From contig NC_053043.1 of assembly GCF_003473485.1 (NCBI RefSeq), positions 4,722,001-4,786,000 on the forward strand: a stretch of 64,000 bases of DNA, read 5' to 3'. This document shows, piece by piece, positions 42,807 to 53,842 of the stretch; the first letter of the stretch is position 1, and each line of letters opens with the position of its first letter. The DNA is from Medicago truncatula (Eukaryota; Streptophyta; Magnoliopsida; Fabales; Fabaceae). The translations under genes were made by a program, and so were the position numbers. Below the pieces are notes generated by a model. It did not search any database, was not told the DNA's origin, and was given only the letters and a program-made list of their open reading frames with translations.

Positions 42807-45800
42807 TCATCTGGTATCAATTAAGCTATTAACATGCGACTTTATGTATCTCTCTATTAGGTCAGCAAGAGCTCTAATCAGTGACTTTGGATCATATATT
42901 ATACCCACTTTAGGATCAAGTAGGGAGTCAACAACTATCTGCAAATCACAAGCAGAGTAAATAGCATCGTAAAATGATCATGGATTCTTATACCAAAATA
43001 AGAATATAAAGATCCACATTAATCTGCAACAGTATTAGGGATAACATTAAGTTTTCTTATAAACATATGACATGAACATCCAATTTAAAGTCTGACTTTA
43101 GAGCACACCAACTTCACAATGTCACTCCACAACATTGAAAGAGTTTGAATCATGGTTCAAACAAGTTTTACATTGATAGTGAATCAAATTCACTTCTTTA
43201 AACAAAATGCAAGCTCTACTCATGATCATATCCCATACGAAATCTTGAAGAAAACACCACAGGAAATATATTTACCATGCTGTAAACAGCAGAGATTATA
43301 CTGACTCTATTTTGCAGGATGAACACATTTGGGAGACATACCACATCAAATATTCCTTGGGAAGCCAAACAGTCAACATCAGCAGAAATTTTACTATTTC
43401 TTGGCACCAGAAGAGTATTGATATATTCACTAGGCTGCATCAAATATAAAGAGAAAATAAAAATTTTTAGCACATTATTCGTGTTGTACTGTCCTTTTTT
43501 GTTTTCATTTTCTATTATAATTGTATGATTGTATCTTTAGCATGGAAAATTTCATCTTATATCAAAAGAAGAATAACATTGAGATGGCACTAGTGAAACG
43601 TATAGTTTCCTGGTATATCATGTCTAGGTTGCACTAAGAAATGAAGGGGAAAACGGAAGAGTAATAGAAACAACGGTAGTTGGCATCCTAAACCTTTCAA
43701 CATTACGTGAAGTTTCTAAGGAAACCCAATAATAATATTGACATCAAGTAGTTTCAATAGGAAGGAATTCTCACAAGATTCTGTAAACGGTTGCAAGGTT
43801 CTCCATATGTTCGATTTAGAGCATCCGTAATAGCAGTTACAAAACAAGAAGCTGAAAATCCATTAGTCTCCCGGTCATGTGTGCCATTTAACATAAGTAC
43901 CTTCATTTTTTGTCAATCAAATTAGTGAAAAACTGAAAATTAAGCTAAAAAGTAGATAACTTCAAATGTTTGAAATTTTCAAATCTAACCCAACATTACT
44001 CAATCAATAAAACAGATAATACAGTGTGAAGCTCATGCATAGGTGGGCTCATAAAATATTTTACATCTATGCAAGAAAGCATTAATTAATCTCTATTAAT
44101 AACACCATGCCTGGCATGTCATGAAACATGGGCTTAACATGTTGGAAAATAAAGGCAGAGTCTTGGTGATGGCACCACTCTCAGCCATTACATGGATTGA
44201 CTCTGAGGTTCAAAAATTCAAATATTATAAGCGTCAGAAAATGTGAATATTAAGTTGACGAGAAATACCTTGAGGCAGGACCGTGAAGAAATAATCTCCC
44301 CAATCCCCAGCAATACCTACAACAGTTTGCAAGTCAGTAAGCATCTAATGGGAGAACAAAAGTGTCATAAAGAGTGAAAGCTAGACGTCGTAATCCAACA
44401 AAGTTACGTATTAATCTAGTAAAAGTTGCCTAAAAAATACTGGGAAAGTTGAACTATCAAGAAAATTCAGACACAAGATCTCAATACATTCACAATATTC
44501 AAGGCAAATAATGATGTCATGTAATTATACCCCAACGAATCAATGTTTCCATTTGTACAGGCCAATGCATACATGTGATCATAAAAATCATCAAAAGCTA
44601 GCTAATTGTGAGAGTCTTACCAATGAGGGGCAGATTGAAGTAAAAAGGGAGCCCATGCCATACACAATGCAATCTACATTATGTAGTTGTTCTAATACAG
44701 CCGCATTAGCCGAGGGAAAGACCTATTCAAAGAAGAAAAAAAGAAGTTTCAGTTTTAAATTGAGCAGGATTAAGAACCTATGAAGCACGGACACCTCTAG
44801 GACTAGGCGTGTCGTGGTGTCCGACAATCCTATGACACTTGTACGGCATGTGTCGGACAACTAAGGCAAGTATCCCAAATAAAATTGTTCATTCCTTTAC
44901 TTCGACACTTATTGCACCAATGTCCGACACCTATATAACACTCATACGAGCCATCTCGGACAACTGAGACAAATGTCTGAAACTTTTTTTTCACTATTGC
45001 TTCCACACACCGTAGATCCAAGAGTTACATGTGTTGTGAAATGTTGATCACTGAGGGGTTATAGAGACATTAAAGTTGATTACAGCATTTTTAGTTTGTT
45101 CAATAGAAGATGAATAAATAAAGGTCAAATACTATCGTAACTTGTTTTAGAACTTTTTCCAATGAAATAAATTGCTCAAGTTAGAAGTACATGTATCTAT
45201 TTTGATTTTCATTTTATATATATATAGCAGTGTCGGTGTCCTATATTTTTTACATTAGCGGTGTCGATGTGTCCGTGTCGGAGTCCGTGCTTCATAGTAG
45301 GAACACAATACCAAATTCAAATTTATATTTCGTCTAGTAAGATAAGTTTAAAAGTTGTGCTGTGCCAATATTTTCATAATATATAAAAGTAAAATAGCAC
45401 CCACCACCAGGGATTTCAAAATACATGTTATGTTCTACTACCTCCGTCCCTATCTATAAGACCCTCTTGTGAAATTCTGCTGTCCCTTTTTATAAGACCC
45501 ACTTCAAATATAAAGGATCATTAATTAACTTGTTGTAGAAGGGAAACGAATGTCTATGCCAATCATTAGAAATCTTTCCTTCCTTTCTTTTTCCAAAATT
45601 TACATTTACAACAAAATTCAAAAACAAATGCCTTCTCTAGCTGCATCTTCCATATAATCCATTTATCTCTTCTGCCTATTTGATTGCAACGCATTACACA
45701 ATGCGAAAGTCAAATATGCCAAAAGTCCTTTAACAAAATATGAAACAAGTAGGTCCAACAGCTCAAGCATTTACCTCATGGAGCAAATTCTTTCCCTCGC

Positions 45801-48800
45801 TTGACATGTAGAACACCCGTTTTATTTTTGAAGGAAGAGCTGGAGCCGAAAAACTTTCCTACCAATGAAAGTATAAAATTTTAATAAAAGAGCAATACAA
45901 CATATAAGAGCCAAGAACTAGCAGCATAGTGTAAAATCTCAATCAAGTTAATCAACAAATTAATGCCTATGACTTTCAGTATATTGACACACCAATTACT
46001 ATCACGTTCGAGTGCAAATGAGAAAACGATTTATATATTTCAATTTCAAATCAATACCCATCATTTTACGGGCCAACCCCCTGCCTAAGTTTATAAAATA
46101 GAAGATGAAATCAAAGGAATAAAATAATTTTGAAATTCTATCTTTTCTATATTAAACTTTTCTCTGTTTCAAACACAATTAACACCCAACATTTAATATT
46201 TTCAAATGCCACTCCAACTTTCATGTTACATCAGCACACACTGCGAATCATTACTAACTTAAAATTACCACCACTATGACTGTCGGATCCCCTTGAAGAA
46301 CCATTCCCCATTTTCTTCAAATAAGAATCTCAAATATAAACAAGCTTTATCTATGACGATTTCTTTTCAGATCGGTAGAAATTGAAACAAATCACTGTAT
46401 GAGTAGGCATAATGACACGGTAAATACATTGTCCTACCTTCTTAATAGGTTCCATTGTTCCACTGGTTGGATGAGAAATTTCATTCTGTCCCCGTATAAT
46501 AGTTCCATCCTATGCAGATATTGGATAATAATGTAAGATAATGCAACAGCTATCTATTAAAATAGAAGGTCAATCTTCTTTTGAATTTCTATATCAAGTT
46601 TTTTTTAACAGAAAACAGATAAACTTTCCCTAAGAGTAGCATTTAATTCTCATGAAACCATAAGATAATTTCACAGTTAAATAGATGTATCGTACCCATA
46701 ATTCACACCCTAATGTAAGTCTGTCATTGGTTGAAATCACAGGGAGAACAAGGCTTTCAGGGGGAATATCAGAAACTCTTGAAAACAAAAATATTGCTGC
46801 ATCCAAGGACTGAAAAAATATACGTGCTCCTGCAAAAAAGAAATTTCCAATGCTGCATAGTTTATAAAAGTCAGCTATGTCAATAGAATGTTGCATGCCG
46901 TAAAGTCAGTTAGTATAAAATATCAATATATGTTTAACTTTGACATAGAACCAGCTTGGCAATACCAGCGTATCACCAAAGTAAAACAGAAGTTGCATTC
47001 ACATTTGATTATAATTTGAAAATTCAAAAAGAAAATATATAATATCATCAGCAATCATTTATATTCTTTGGAGACAGAAAATCAGTCACTACCCATCCTA
47101 ACTGTTACTTACTTTTCATAAAGTTATTTTATACTATATTAGGTGTCAATTAAGTATTAATGGTGTACTCCCAAAAGGGAATCACCTTCTTCAAAAGTCT
47201 GCAAGGATTCAAGCCTTCAAACTTAAGTAGTCAGACAATGCAAGAAATGGGACGTTGTAGTGAAGAAAGTAAATAGTAACCCTAGTAGTAACGCCGTCTC
47301 TAGCATTTGACCTATTACTGCATAGGAAGTCAGGGTATTTAATCAGGTGTTGTTGTGGACAGCCATTGTAGACTGTAAAGATTAGGAATTAGGCATTTTA
47401 CCCGTCTACTTTTATCTTTTATTCAAATTACTAATGCTAAGAACAGAAAATTTATCGGAATACACACACACACAATAATGACATGGAAGCCTTTTCCTTC
47501 TAGGTGAAGTCAGGTACATGTATTAGAATACCTGTTCTTTTTAATTTTCAATATATAGAAGAAATACCAACAAGTTAAATAAAATGTTTCATTTCATTTG
47601 CTTCTTAATTAGAACAAAACACAAAATGCAAGCCATTGAAATAACATACTTGAATTACAAGAAACCAATCATTAAGCAGACGATGAAAAAATGCAACACA
47701 ATCAAGAGATAAAAAACAAAATTAAAAAGCATATCCATTTTATGAGTTTTTTATCCAATAAATTCATATTACAATAAACCTAAAATTATTCTGATCCAAA
47801 CACAAATATTTGACGATTCTTCCCATGGAATATAGTTATAAATATGAATGTTGTACTCACAGCTCCACCAATTGGAAACTGCCACATGCCAAAATATGGA
47901 AGTCTCAACTAATGAAAGGAGAAAGTGAAACACAATGGTTAAGCTCAAACCATTAGGCATTACGGCATTATGCCTGATAAGTTATATGGTTCTACAATGA
48001 TCCCACTGTGGTCTTTACAGCACAGAATAAAATCAATAAAAGCAAGCTTTTGGGAGAAGGGGGACTCCGGCACAAAAAAGAAAATCAGGGAAAGTATCTT
48101 GCTGAATAAAAATAGAGGACCTGCCATTGCTGAAACAAAATGATCCTTCAGAACGGAGGAGAATCTGTATAAAGACCAAAAACAAATACCAAATTGTCTT
48201 AAAAGCATAACATTTGAAAAGGCTTAATCATAACAAAGAAGTATCATATATTTTGCAACTTTTTAGGCTATTAAAAGCAATTACTAATTCCCATTCCCAA
48301 AAGGGAAAAAAAGATAAGATGTGATATGCTGTTAAAATACTAGCAATACCTCCATCCCAAAAGCAAATTATTAAAATATAATAAATAAATAAAGCTGATT
48401 CTATACGAATAAGAGTGATATAAGATTTTTTGCACCATGAAACAGATCATTAAGAGCAAGTGACGAAATTATCTGCATTCAGAATTAGCCTTAGCTTGCT
48501 TTGTAGAAATCACCTGATTCTGGAAATAAACCAGAAAAGCTCGAATAGTCTCCCTGTAGGGTTTTGACACACCTTTCCATAAAACGTGATCACCTTCCAC
48601 AATAGAGTACCTAAACATGATTACAAGAATTAATAATTGATTGATGATGCTAATCAAGTAGCTTATATCTTATCATTTTTTTCTCTCAATCTTACCCTCG
48701 TTATCTTATTGAAAAATAAATAAATATATTAATTAAGCATATTTTTTTATGTCATTTCATATTTATAAGCTAAGCCTAGTTCAACAGTTAACTTTACCAA

Positions 48801-49865
48801 ACACTACAAATTCAATCGGCTGGATTATCAGCTATAGGCTAGCTTATCACCTATCCACTTTTGTTTACCAAACAGAGCCTAATTCTAAAATGTGGAGGTT
48901 AATGGCCATGACTCTTATACTAAATTATTCAAACAAGGCGCCACCCCTAGAAACTTAGCAACTTAAGGGCCTACTTTAATTGTCTTATTGGAGCATATCT
49001 ACTAAGTATAAATACTTGTGAGACTGTTTGGAACAGCGTATGGAAACAACACATATCCACAAGTGTTTTCAGCTTATTTCAATAAGCTGTCCTGAATAGC
49101 ATATGAAAACAATATAAAACCGGTTTAATTCATTTTGTCTCTTGTTATAGAAACACCTTATACATAATCACTTGTACCATAACTATATATGCAATAATTG
49201 AAAGAGAAGCAAGAGAGTTCAAATATGGTACCATTCTGATTTAGCTTGCAAAGAATCAAGTGGTAAACGATGACCAAGCAAATTTCGAACCGCAAGAGCC
49301 TCCGCTGTACTTTGATCAGACAACCTCAAACACCTAGAACGTATGTCTCCAACAGCAGGACCACCTATAACGCGCGCGCACACACCACAATCAACCAAAT
49401 CCCTAAAAAAAAATATGATCGCCGGACACTGACACAACACTGACACACCAACATGGTAATAATTTGAGAAAATTAAATGAATTAATTCAACTTAATCACA
49501 TGTGTCGGTGGGTGTCGAACACGTCTTTGATCAAAGGTGTCAGTACTATAGAGTAAAAATAACAATTCCCCAAATTTTCAATGTAGAAACACAATTAATT
49601 AATTAAGTGATTAATAATAAGCAATGTAGATAATACCGAGGACGCGAACGATTTCGGCGGTGCTACCACCGTCATCCGAAACGGGAAGAACATGAGCGAC
49701 ACGTGTGGTGAAATTCTTAAGATCTTCAACGACGCCGTTGAAGGCGGTTCCACCGGAGAAGACGAGTAGAGCAGGCTGTGGATGAGGAGGGTGAGAGTGA
49801 TTAGGGTTAGAGTAACAGCGACGGTGATTGCGATTGGGAGAAGATGGAATTGGAATGGAAGCCAT
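42807..49865 (-). CDS. CofD/YvcK (UPF0052) family protein, 12 exons
   Basis: Exons, 5' to 3': 49865-49637, 49364-49232, 48610-48514, 48164-48121, 46852-46696, 46509-46438, 45858-45775, 44722-44621, 44316-44269, 43900-43775, 43434-43342, 42938-42807. All junctions are GT-AG and keep one frame of 438 residues. Family motifs in order: LLVFSGGTAFNGVV, LPVSDDGGSTAEI, GGPAVGDIRSRCL, SIGNFFFAGARIFF, VLPVISTNDRLTLGCEL, RGQNEISHP, KRVFYMSSEGKNLLHE, VYGMGSLFTSICPSL, VLMLNGTHDRETNGFSASCF and YINTLLVP. CofD transfers phospholactate to coenzyme F420 precursors in archaea and some bacteria; YvcK relatives affect central carbon metabolism and cell wall. Plants are not known to make F420, so the role here is unknown. 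The N-terminus (MASIPIPSSPNRNHRR) could be a plastid transit peptide. An in-frame ATG at 49970 would add 35 residues, but an out-of-frame ATG at 49978 makes that less likely. Confidence 0.92.
44778..45297. mobile_element. MITE of the ATGAAGCACGGACAC family, inside CofD-like intron 7
   Basis: Ends CTATGAAGCACGGACAC and GTGTCCGTGTCGGAGTCCGTGCTTCATAG are inverted. Flanks TAAGAAC (44771-44777) and TAGGAAC (45298-45304) are a probable 7-8 bp target duplication with one change. The duplicate segment at about 6687-6702 reads GATTAGGAACACAATACC uninterrupted, the empty site. Short TIR and duplication size suggest hAT-type. Confidence 0.8.
45436..45515. repeat. Fragment of a CCTCCGTCCC-type MITE
   Basis: ACCTCCGTCCCTATCTATAAGACCC followed by CTTTTTATAAGACCC matches one end of the Stowaway-like family at 8687. 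The opposite end is absent. Lies in CofD-like intron 7. Confidence 0.55.
48745..49140. repeat. Repeat debris in CofD-like intron 2
   Basis: Phrases TTTACCAAACACTAC and TTTACCAAACAGAGCC with nearby AGCTTATCACCTA, and a second patch ACTGTTTGGAACAGCG, are typical of small plant MITEs, but exact termini cannot be fixed. Confidence 0.35.
49425..49545. mobile_element. Small element of the GGACACTGACAC family in CofD-like intron 1
   Basis: CCGGACACTGACACAACACTGACACACC and the partly inverted GTGTCGGTGGGTGTCG and GGTGTCAGTAC enclose AT-rich sequence like that inside the element at 60384 (AATAATTTGA). Related to the 44778 family; ends imprecise. Confidence 0.45.
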
Positions 49866-50123
49866 TGTTGAAGAAGAATGGAAGATTCTGTTGGAAGTTG
49901 GAAATGTGATTGTGAGGGGTAAAGGAGTGTAACTGAAAGTGGGGCCCAATAATGTGAATGTGTCAACCATGTTCGCAAATTTGAGATGTAATCTTGTATT
50001 TTACACTTTACTTGACTTCTGTTCAGTGATGACTGAGTGTGTCTACACTAAAACTGTCCAATGGTCAGACTCCAACACCATGTCCAATATCTTATTATCA
50101 TTTTATACTTAAATTGAGATGAG

Positions 50124-50311
50124 AAATGATATTTGAACATCCATTTGGTGATAACTTACGTAACAACTTTCTCTCTAATACACATATTATATTTTTATTT
50201 TATCTCTCTATTGCTATGATTTCCGTGTCAATACTACTTTTTCTTTATAAATTATGGTTGTCAAATAAGTTGTCATTAAATTAGTTGTTTAAATAACACT
50301 CTTCAATTGAG
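50124..50311. mobile_element. Fold-back MITE, AATGATATTTGAACA family, copy 1
   Basis: GAGAAATGATATTTGAACATCC begins the element and AAATAACACTC ends it; the copy at 55494-55671 is the same sequence in opposite orientation (GAGTGTTATTTCAACAATC to ATGATGTTCAAATATCATTTC). It lies just upstream of the CofD-like gene start. Confidence 0.7.
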
Positions 50312-50491
50312 ATTATGTGCATCTTTGGTAAACATAAAAATGAACCAGAAATAGGTTTCTTTTCCTACAAAATTATCAACTTTCATTTTTTTATCCTTGT
50401 ATAAAAACAAAGTTTTTGTTTTTATAATGTTATAAATAAAGTTTAAAAAATATGTTTAAAAATTAAAAGTTAAAAAATACATAAACAAGAG

Positions 50492-52055
50492 TAAACCCTC
50501 GTTTGGGTCCCTGAAAGTGTCTCTCGCTATCAGACCAGTCCCTGGATCAATTAAATGAATCAAAAACTCCCTCAATGTATGTTTTGTTAGTCAAATGCAT
50601 CCAAAACGTTAACTTGGTGTTAACGGCGCTGATGTGTCTATTAAACATGTCATTTCACCTCCATTGTTGGCCTTCCATGCTGGCAGGGACTTAATTGCAT
50701 ATGATAACAAACATTGCAATGGTCATTTGTGTCCCTCCTTTATTCTCACTTTTCTTCTTCTCTCCTTAATCAAACACACAATTTGCAATCTTAATTTCAA
50801 ACCCTAAACCTTATTTTTGTCCCCAATTTCTCCTCTCCCATTTTTGAAATTAATCCCTAAATTGATTTGGGTATGAATATGGTGGGGGTGGGGCGATGCA
50901 CAAAACACCATGGGCAACATCAAATCACCTTCTCGTTCTTTGTGTTTATTCTTTCTTCATTTTCCCTTCCCCATTCATCTCCCTTCATCACCCATATCAT
51001 GTTTATCTAAATCCAGAAAGCTCCATCCACCAATAATCTCTATCAATCTCAAATATGTTGTAGATTCTCACCCACAAATTCTCATCACTTATAAATTTTT
51101 AAAGCATTCATTTTGGTCCAAATTCTAATAAACAAGGAAAAAAATTGGGGTTATTTAAAAAAGATGAAAATTTAATTCGAAATTTGTTGTTGAGATTGTT
51201 GGTGTTGATGAAGTTTGAATCTGTGTTGTTGCTATTGTTAATGAAAATTTATTTAGAAATTTGTTGTTGTTGCTCTCTATGTTTCATCATTTCAGTATGG
51301 AGAATTGTGGTAGGTTTTAAGCATGGATTAAGTGATATTGTATAGGAGCAGAAAGACCATAATACAACAAACAGACTCCCCAGCAAAAACAGCACAGGGG
51401 TCCGCTCCCTAAATTTGCGCAAAATAAGCAGGATAACAACTAAAAAAACTGCAGCTGCACCTTATGAAAAACGGGCAACAGAAATCAGTAAACAAACACA
51501 ACCAACTGTAGGCTAAACACTGCCGCACAGTTGGACAGTTTGTTTACCTCCCCCAATTCAGACAGCTGCCCCTGAGTGAAATTGTTAGAAGTGGGATTTT
51601 GTAAAGTTTTTTGTATTTGGAACTTTTGAATTTTGATTTATGTTTTAGTTTTGGATTAATTGGTTGATGGTTTTGAAAAGGAAAGAATATAAACTACCGA
51701 TTTTGAGTGTTTGGATCTAAAATTTAGGATTTTGTTGTTGTTTTGTTGGGTGTGTTGATGCTTGATGGAGGTTTGAAAGAAGGAAGAGGAAGAAGATGAA
51801 TATTAAAGTTTTCTCATCTTTTCCGAGAAGATAAAAGAGTCATTGCTTTCGATTTAGTCCCTCGCGTACGTGGCCATCTTTGTAAGCGTCTGATGTGGCA
51901 AAAAATAGGGACACATCATCAAAGTTAACACCAAGTTAACGTTTCAGACTAATTTGACTAACGAACTAACATTGAGAGATGTTTTAATAATTTATGTTGA
52001 TCTAGGGACGTGTCTGATAGCGAGGGACACTTTCAGAGACCCAAATGAGGGTTTA
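50492..52055. mobile_element. Long-TIR DNA element (about 1.56 kb), no transposase
   Basis: Left arm TAAACCCTCGTTTGGGTCCC pairs with the right end GAGACCCAAATGAGGGTTTA. Pairing continues through GAAAGTGTCTCTCGCTATCAG/CTGATAGCGAGGGACACTTTC and GTTAACTTGGTGTTAAC for about 170 bp. The interior has a 72-codon ORF without known domains and, at about 51350-51600, a non-AT-rich patch that looks like a nested retroposon fragment. MULE-like by TIR length only. Confidence 0.75.
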
Positions 52056-53842
52056 ATCACAAACAAAATTAGAGTTTAGAATCCGACAAAAAAATGAGAA
52101 TTTAGAAAGGACTAAAACAACAATGCCGGATAATTTTATAAAAACACAGACATGCAACATTTTATCATATGAAAAATGAAAGTTTTTTTTTTAGAGAATT
52201 TATAATGGAAAAATTCATTTTGAGCACTTAAATGAATCACGTCTACATATCACTCATTTATAATTTTTTAATATTATTATCTAATAAATACTCAATTTTT
52301 CCAACTCAACACCTCACACAAATTTCTTAAATAGAACTCATTAATTATTTATCAATAAGTCTATATCATTACATTTTATTTTTTAATATTAAAAATATGT
52401 AAGACCCGCAAGTACAGTAAATATTTTCTTCGGCCCTTATTATAAGAAACAATTAATTTTTTAGATTCATTAAATAATTAATGTATCTCGTTAACAGTGG
52501 TAGCTAATAGATACCAAATCTTCCTTCAAAAAAAAAAAAAAAAAGATACCAAATCTTATGCACCTGGTGTGTCAGAAGTTAAGGTGCTTTGGGCATTCTA
52601 ACACAACCTTTTTCCTCATGGTAGTAGAAATTCACTGGACCAAGAGATGATTACAATGAGGATAAGATATTCTTCTTACAAAGGGGAGTGCAGACACTGT
52701 AATACAGAAAATGTAAATGAAAAAATATTGGATCCCTCAATATATCTTTAAAATTTCTTCGAAGAAAAACATATATATTTCTAAACTATAAGCCAATTCC
52801 TTTTATAAGAGCTTCTCTGATATTGTTTTCGATTTCTGCTTCAAACAACTTAGATTTTGCCTAGAGGCGTCAGCCTATTCTCTGGAAATTGGTTATTTCT
52901 TTCTTCATGGATCATTCAAGACTTGCAATGCATTTTGAGAGAGTGGAAGGTTTTTTAAGGATGTGTGCTAACATGTATGTATGTGTCTAAATATGTTAGT
53001 TCATTTTACTAGAAAGCACTAAAGAGATATTCAATTTCTCTTTCCATCCTTGGATTCTGAAAATAAAGTCGTTATTTTTCTTCTTAGTGAAATCACGAGT
53101 GTTCATTTTCCCATTTTGATTAGAAAGAGTGTTTGGTGTTAAGTGTGTTTGTCTTCAAGTTAAATGTAAGACAGTTTTGATTTAGATCTATGATACTATC
53201 TATTGTCAACGTGACAAAGTTTCTTAAAAAAAAAAATGGTAACATGAGTTTAATTTTTGTTCTTTGGAAATAGAACTCAATTGTCTTCTTCTGAAAGGAA
53301 GTTAAGAATCAACTACATAAAAAGTGAAGAGAATGTATAAAATTAGTTGAAGTTAGGTTATTTTTGTGAAAAGTAAACGAATTGCTGCAGGGATTAAAAA
53401 GCAAATTTTTTATTGAGACGAAACATGAAACTTGGTAATTTTTAAGAAAGAGGAACATAAAACATTTTTAAGATGAAGTTGTTTATAAAAAGACAATTCT
53501 AATATGTCAATTAAATATCCTCTTATGATAATACTCTTTAAGCACCGATTTTGAAATTGAAGAATAAACAACCCCGTTAAAAAGACCATCCTTGTATTGT
53601 AGCAATGAATGTCAAGGTAACATTTTCATGTTCAAATTCAACCGTTTATATTCAAATATTCATGTAACAATTTTGCAACCACTATAGAGAATCAGCTGAG
53701 ATTGCCAAGATCGACGCTATAACATTGTTGTAGCTTCACAGTGTAGTTTTTGTCAAAAATGGCAGCGTTCCATCGTAATCATGTCAAACTCATCGTCAAT
53801 TCAAACATATATGAAAAAAGAAATTGAGTCAACTTCGAAGTC
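52056..53842. other. Intergenic, nothing identified
   Basis: AT-rich sequence with one CGGCCCTTATTATAAGAAAC MITE-end fragment near 52430 and an A16 run near 52530 flanked by ACCAAATCTT on both sides. 53580-53842 is the 3' flank of the ARM gene. Confidence 0.45.

Noticed and set aside
49595..49978. 127-codon minus-strand ORF beginning at 49978
   Set aside because: Out of frame with the CofD-like exon 1, which carries the family motifs.
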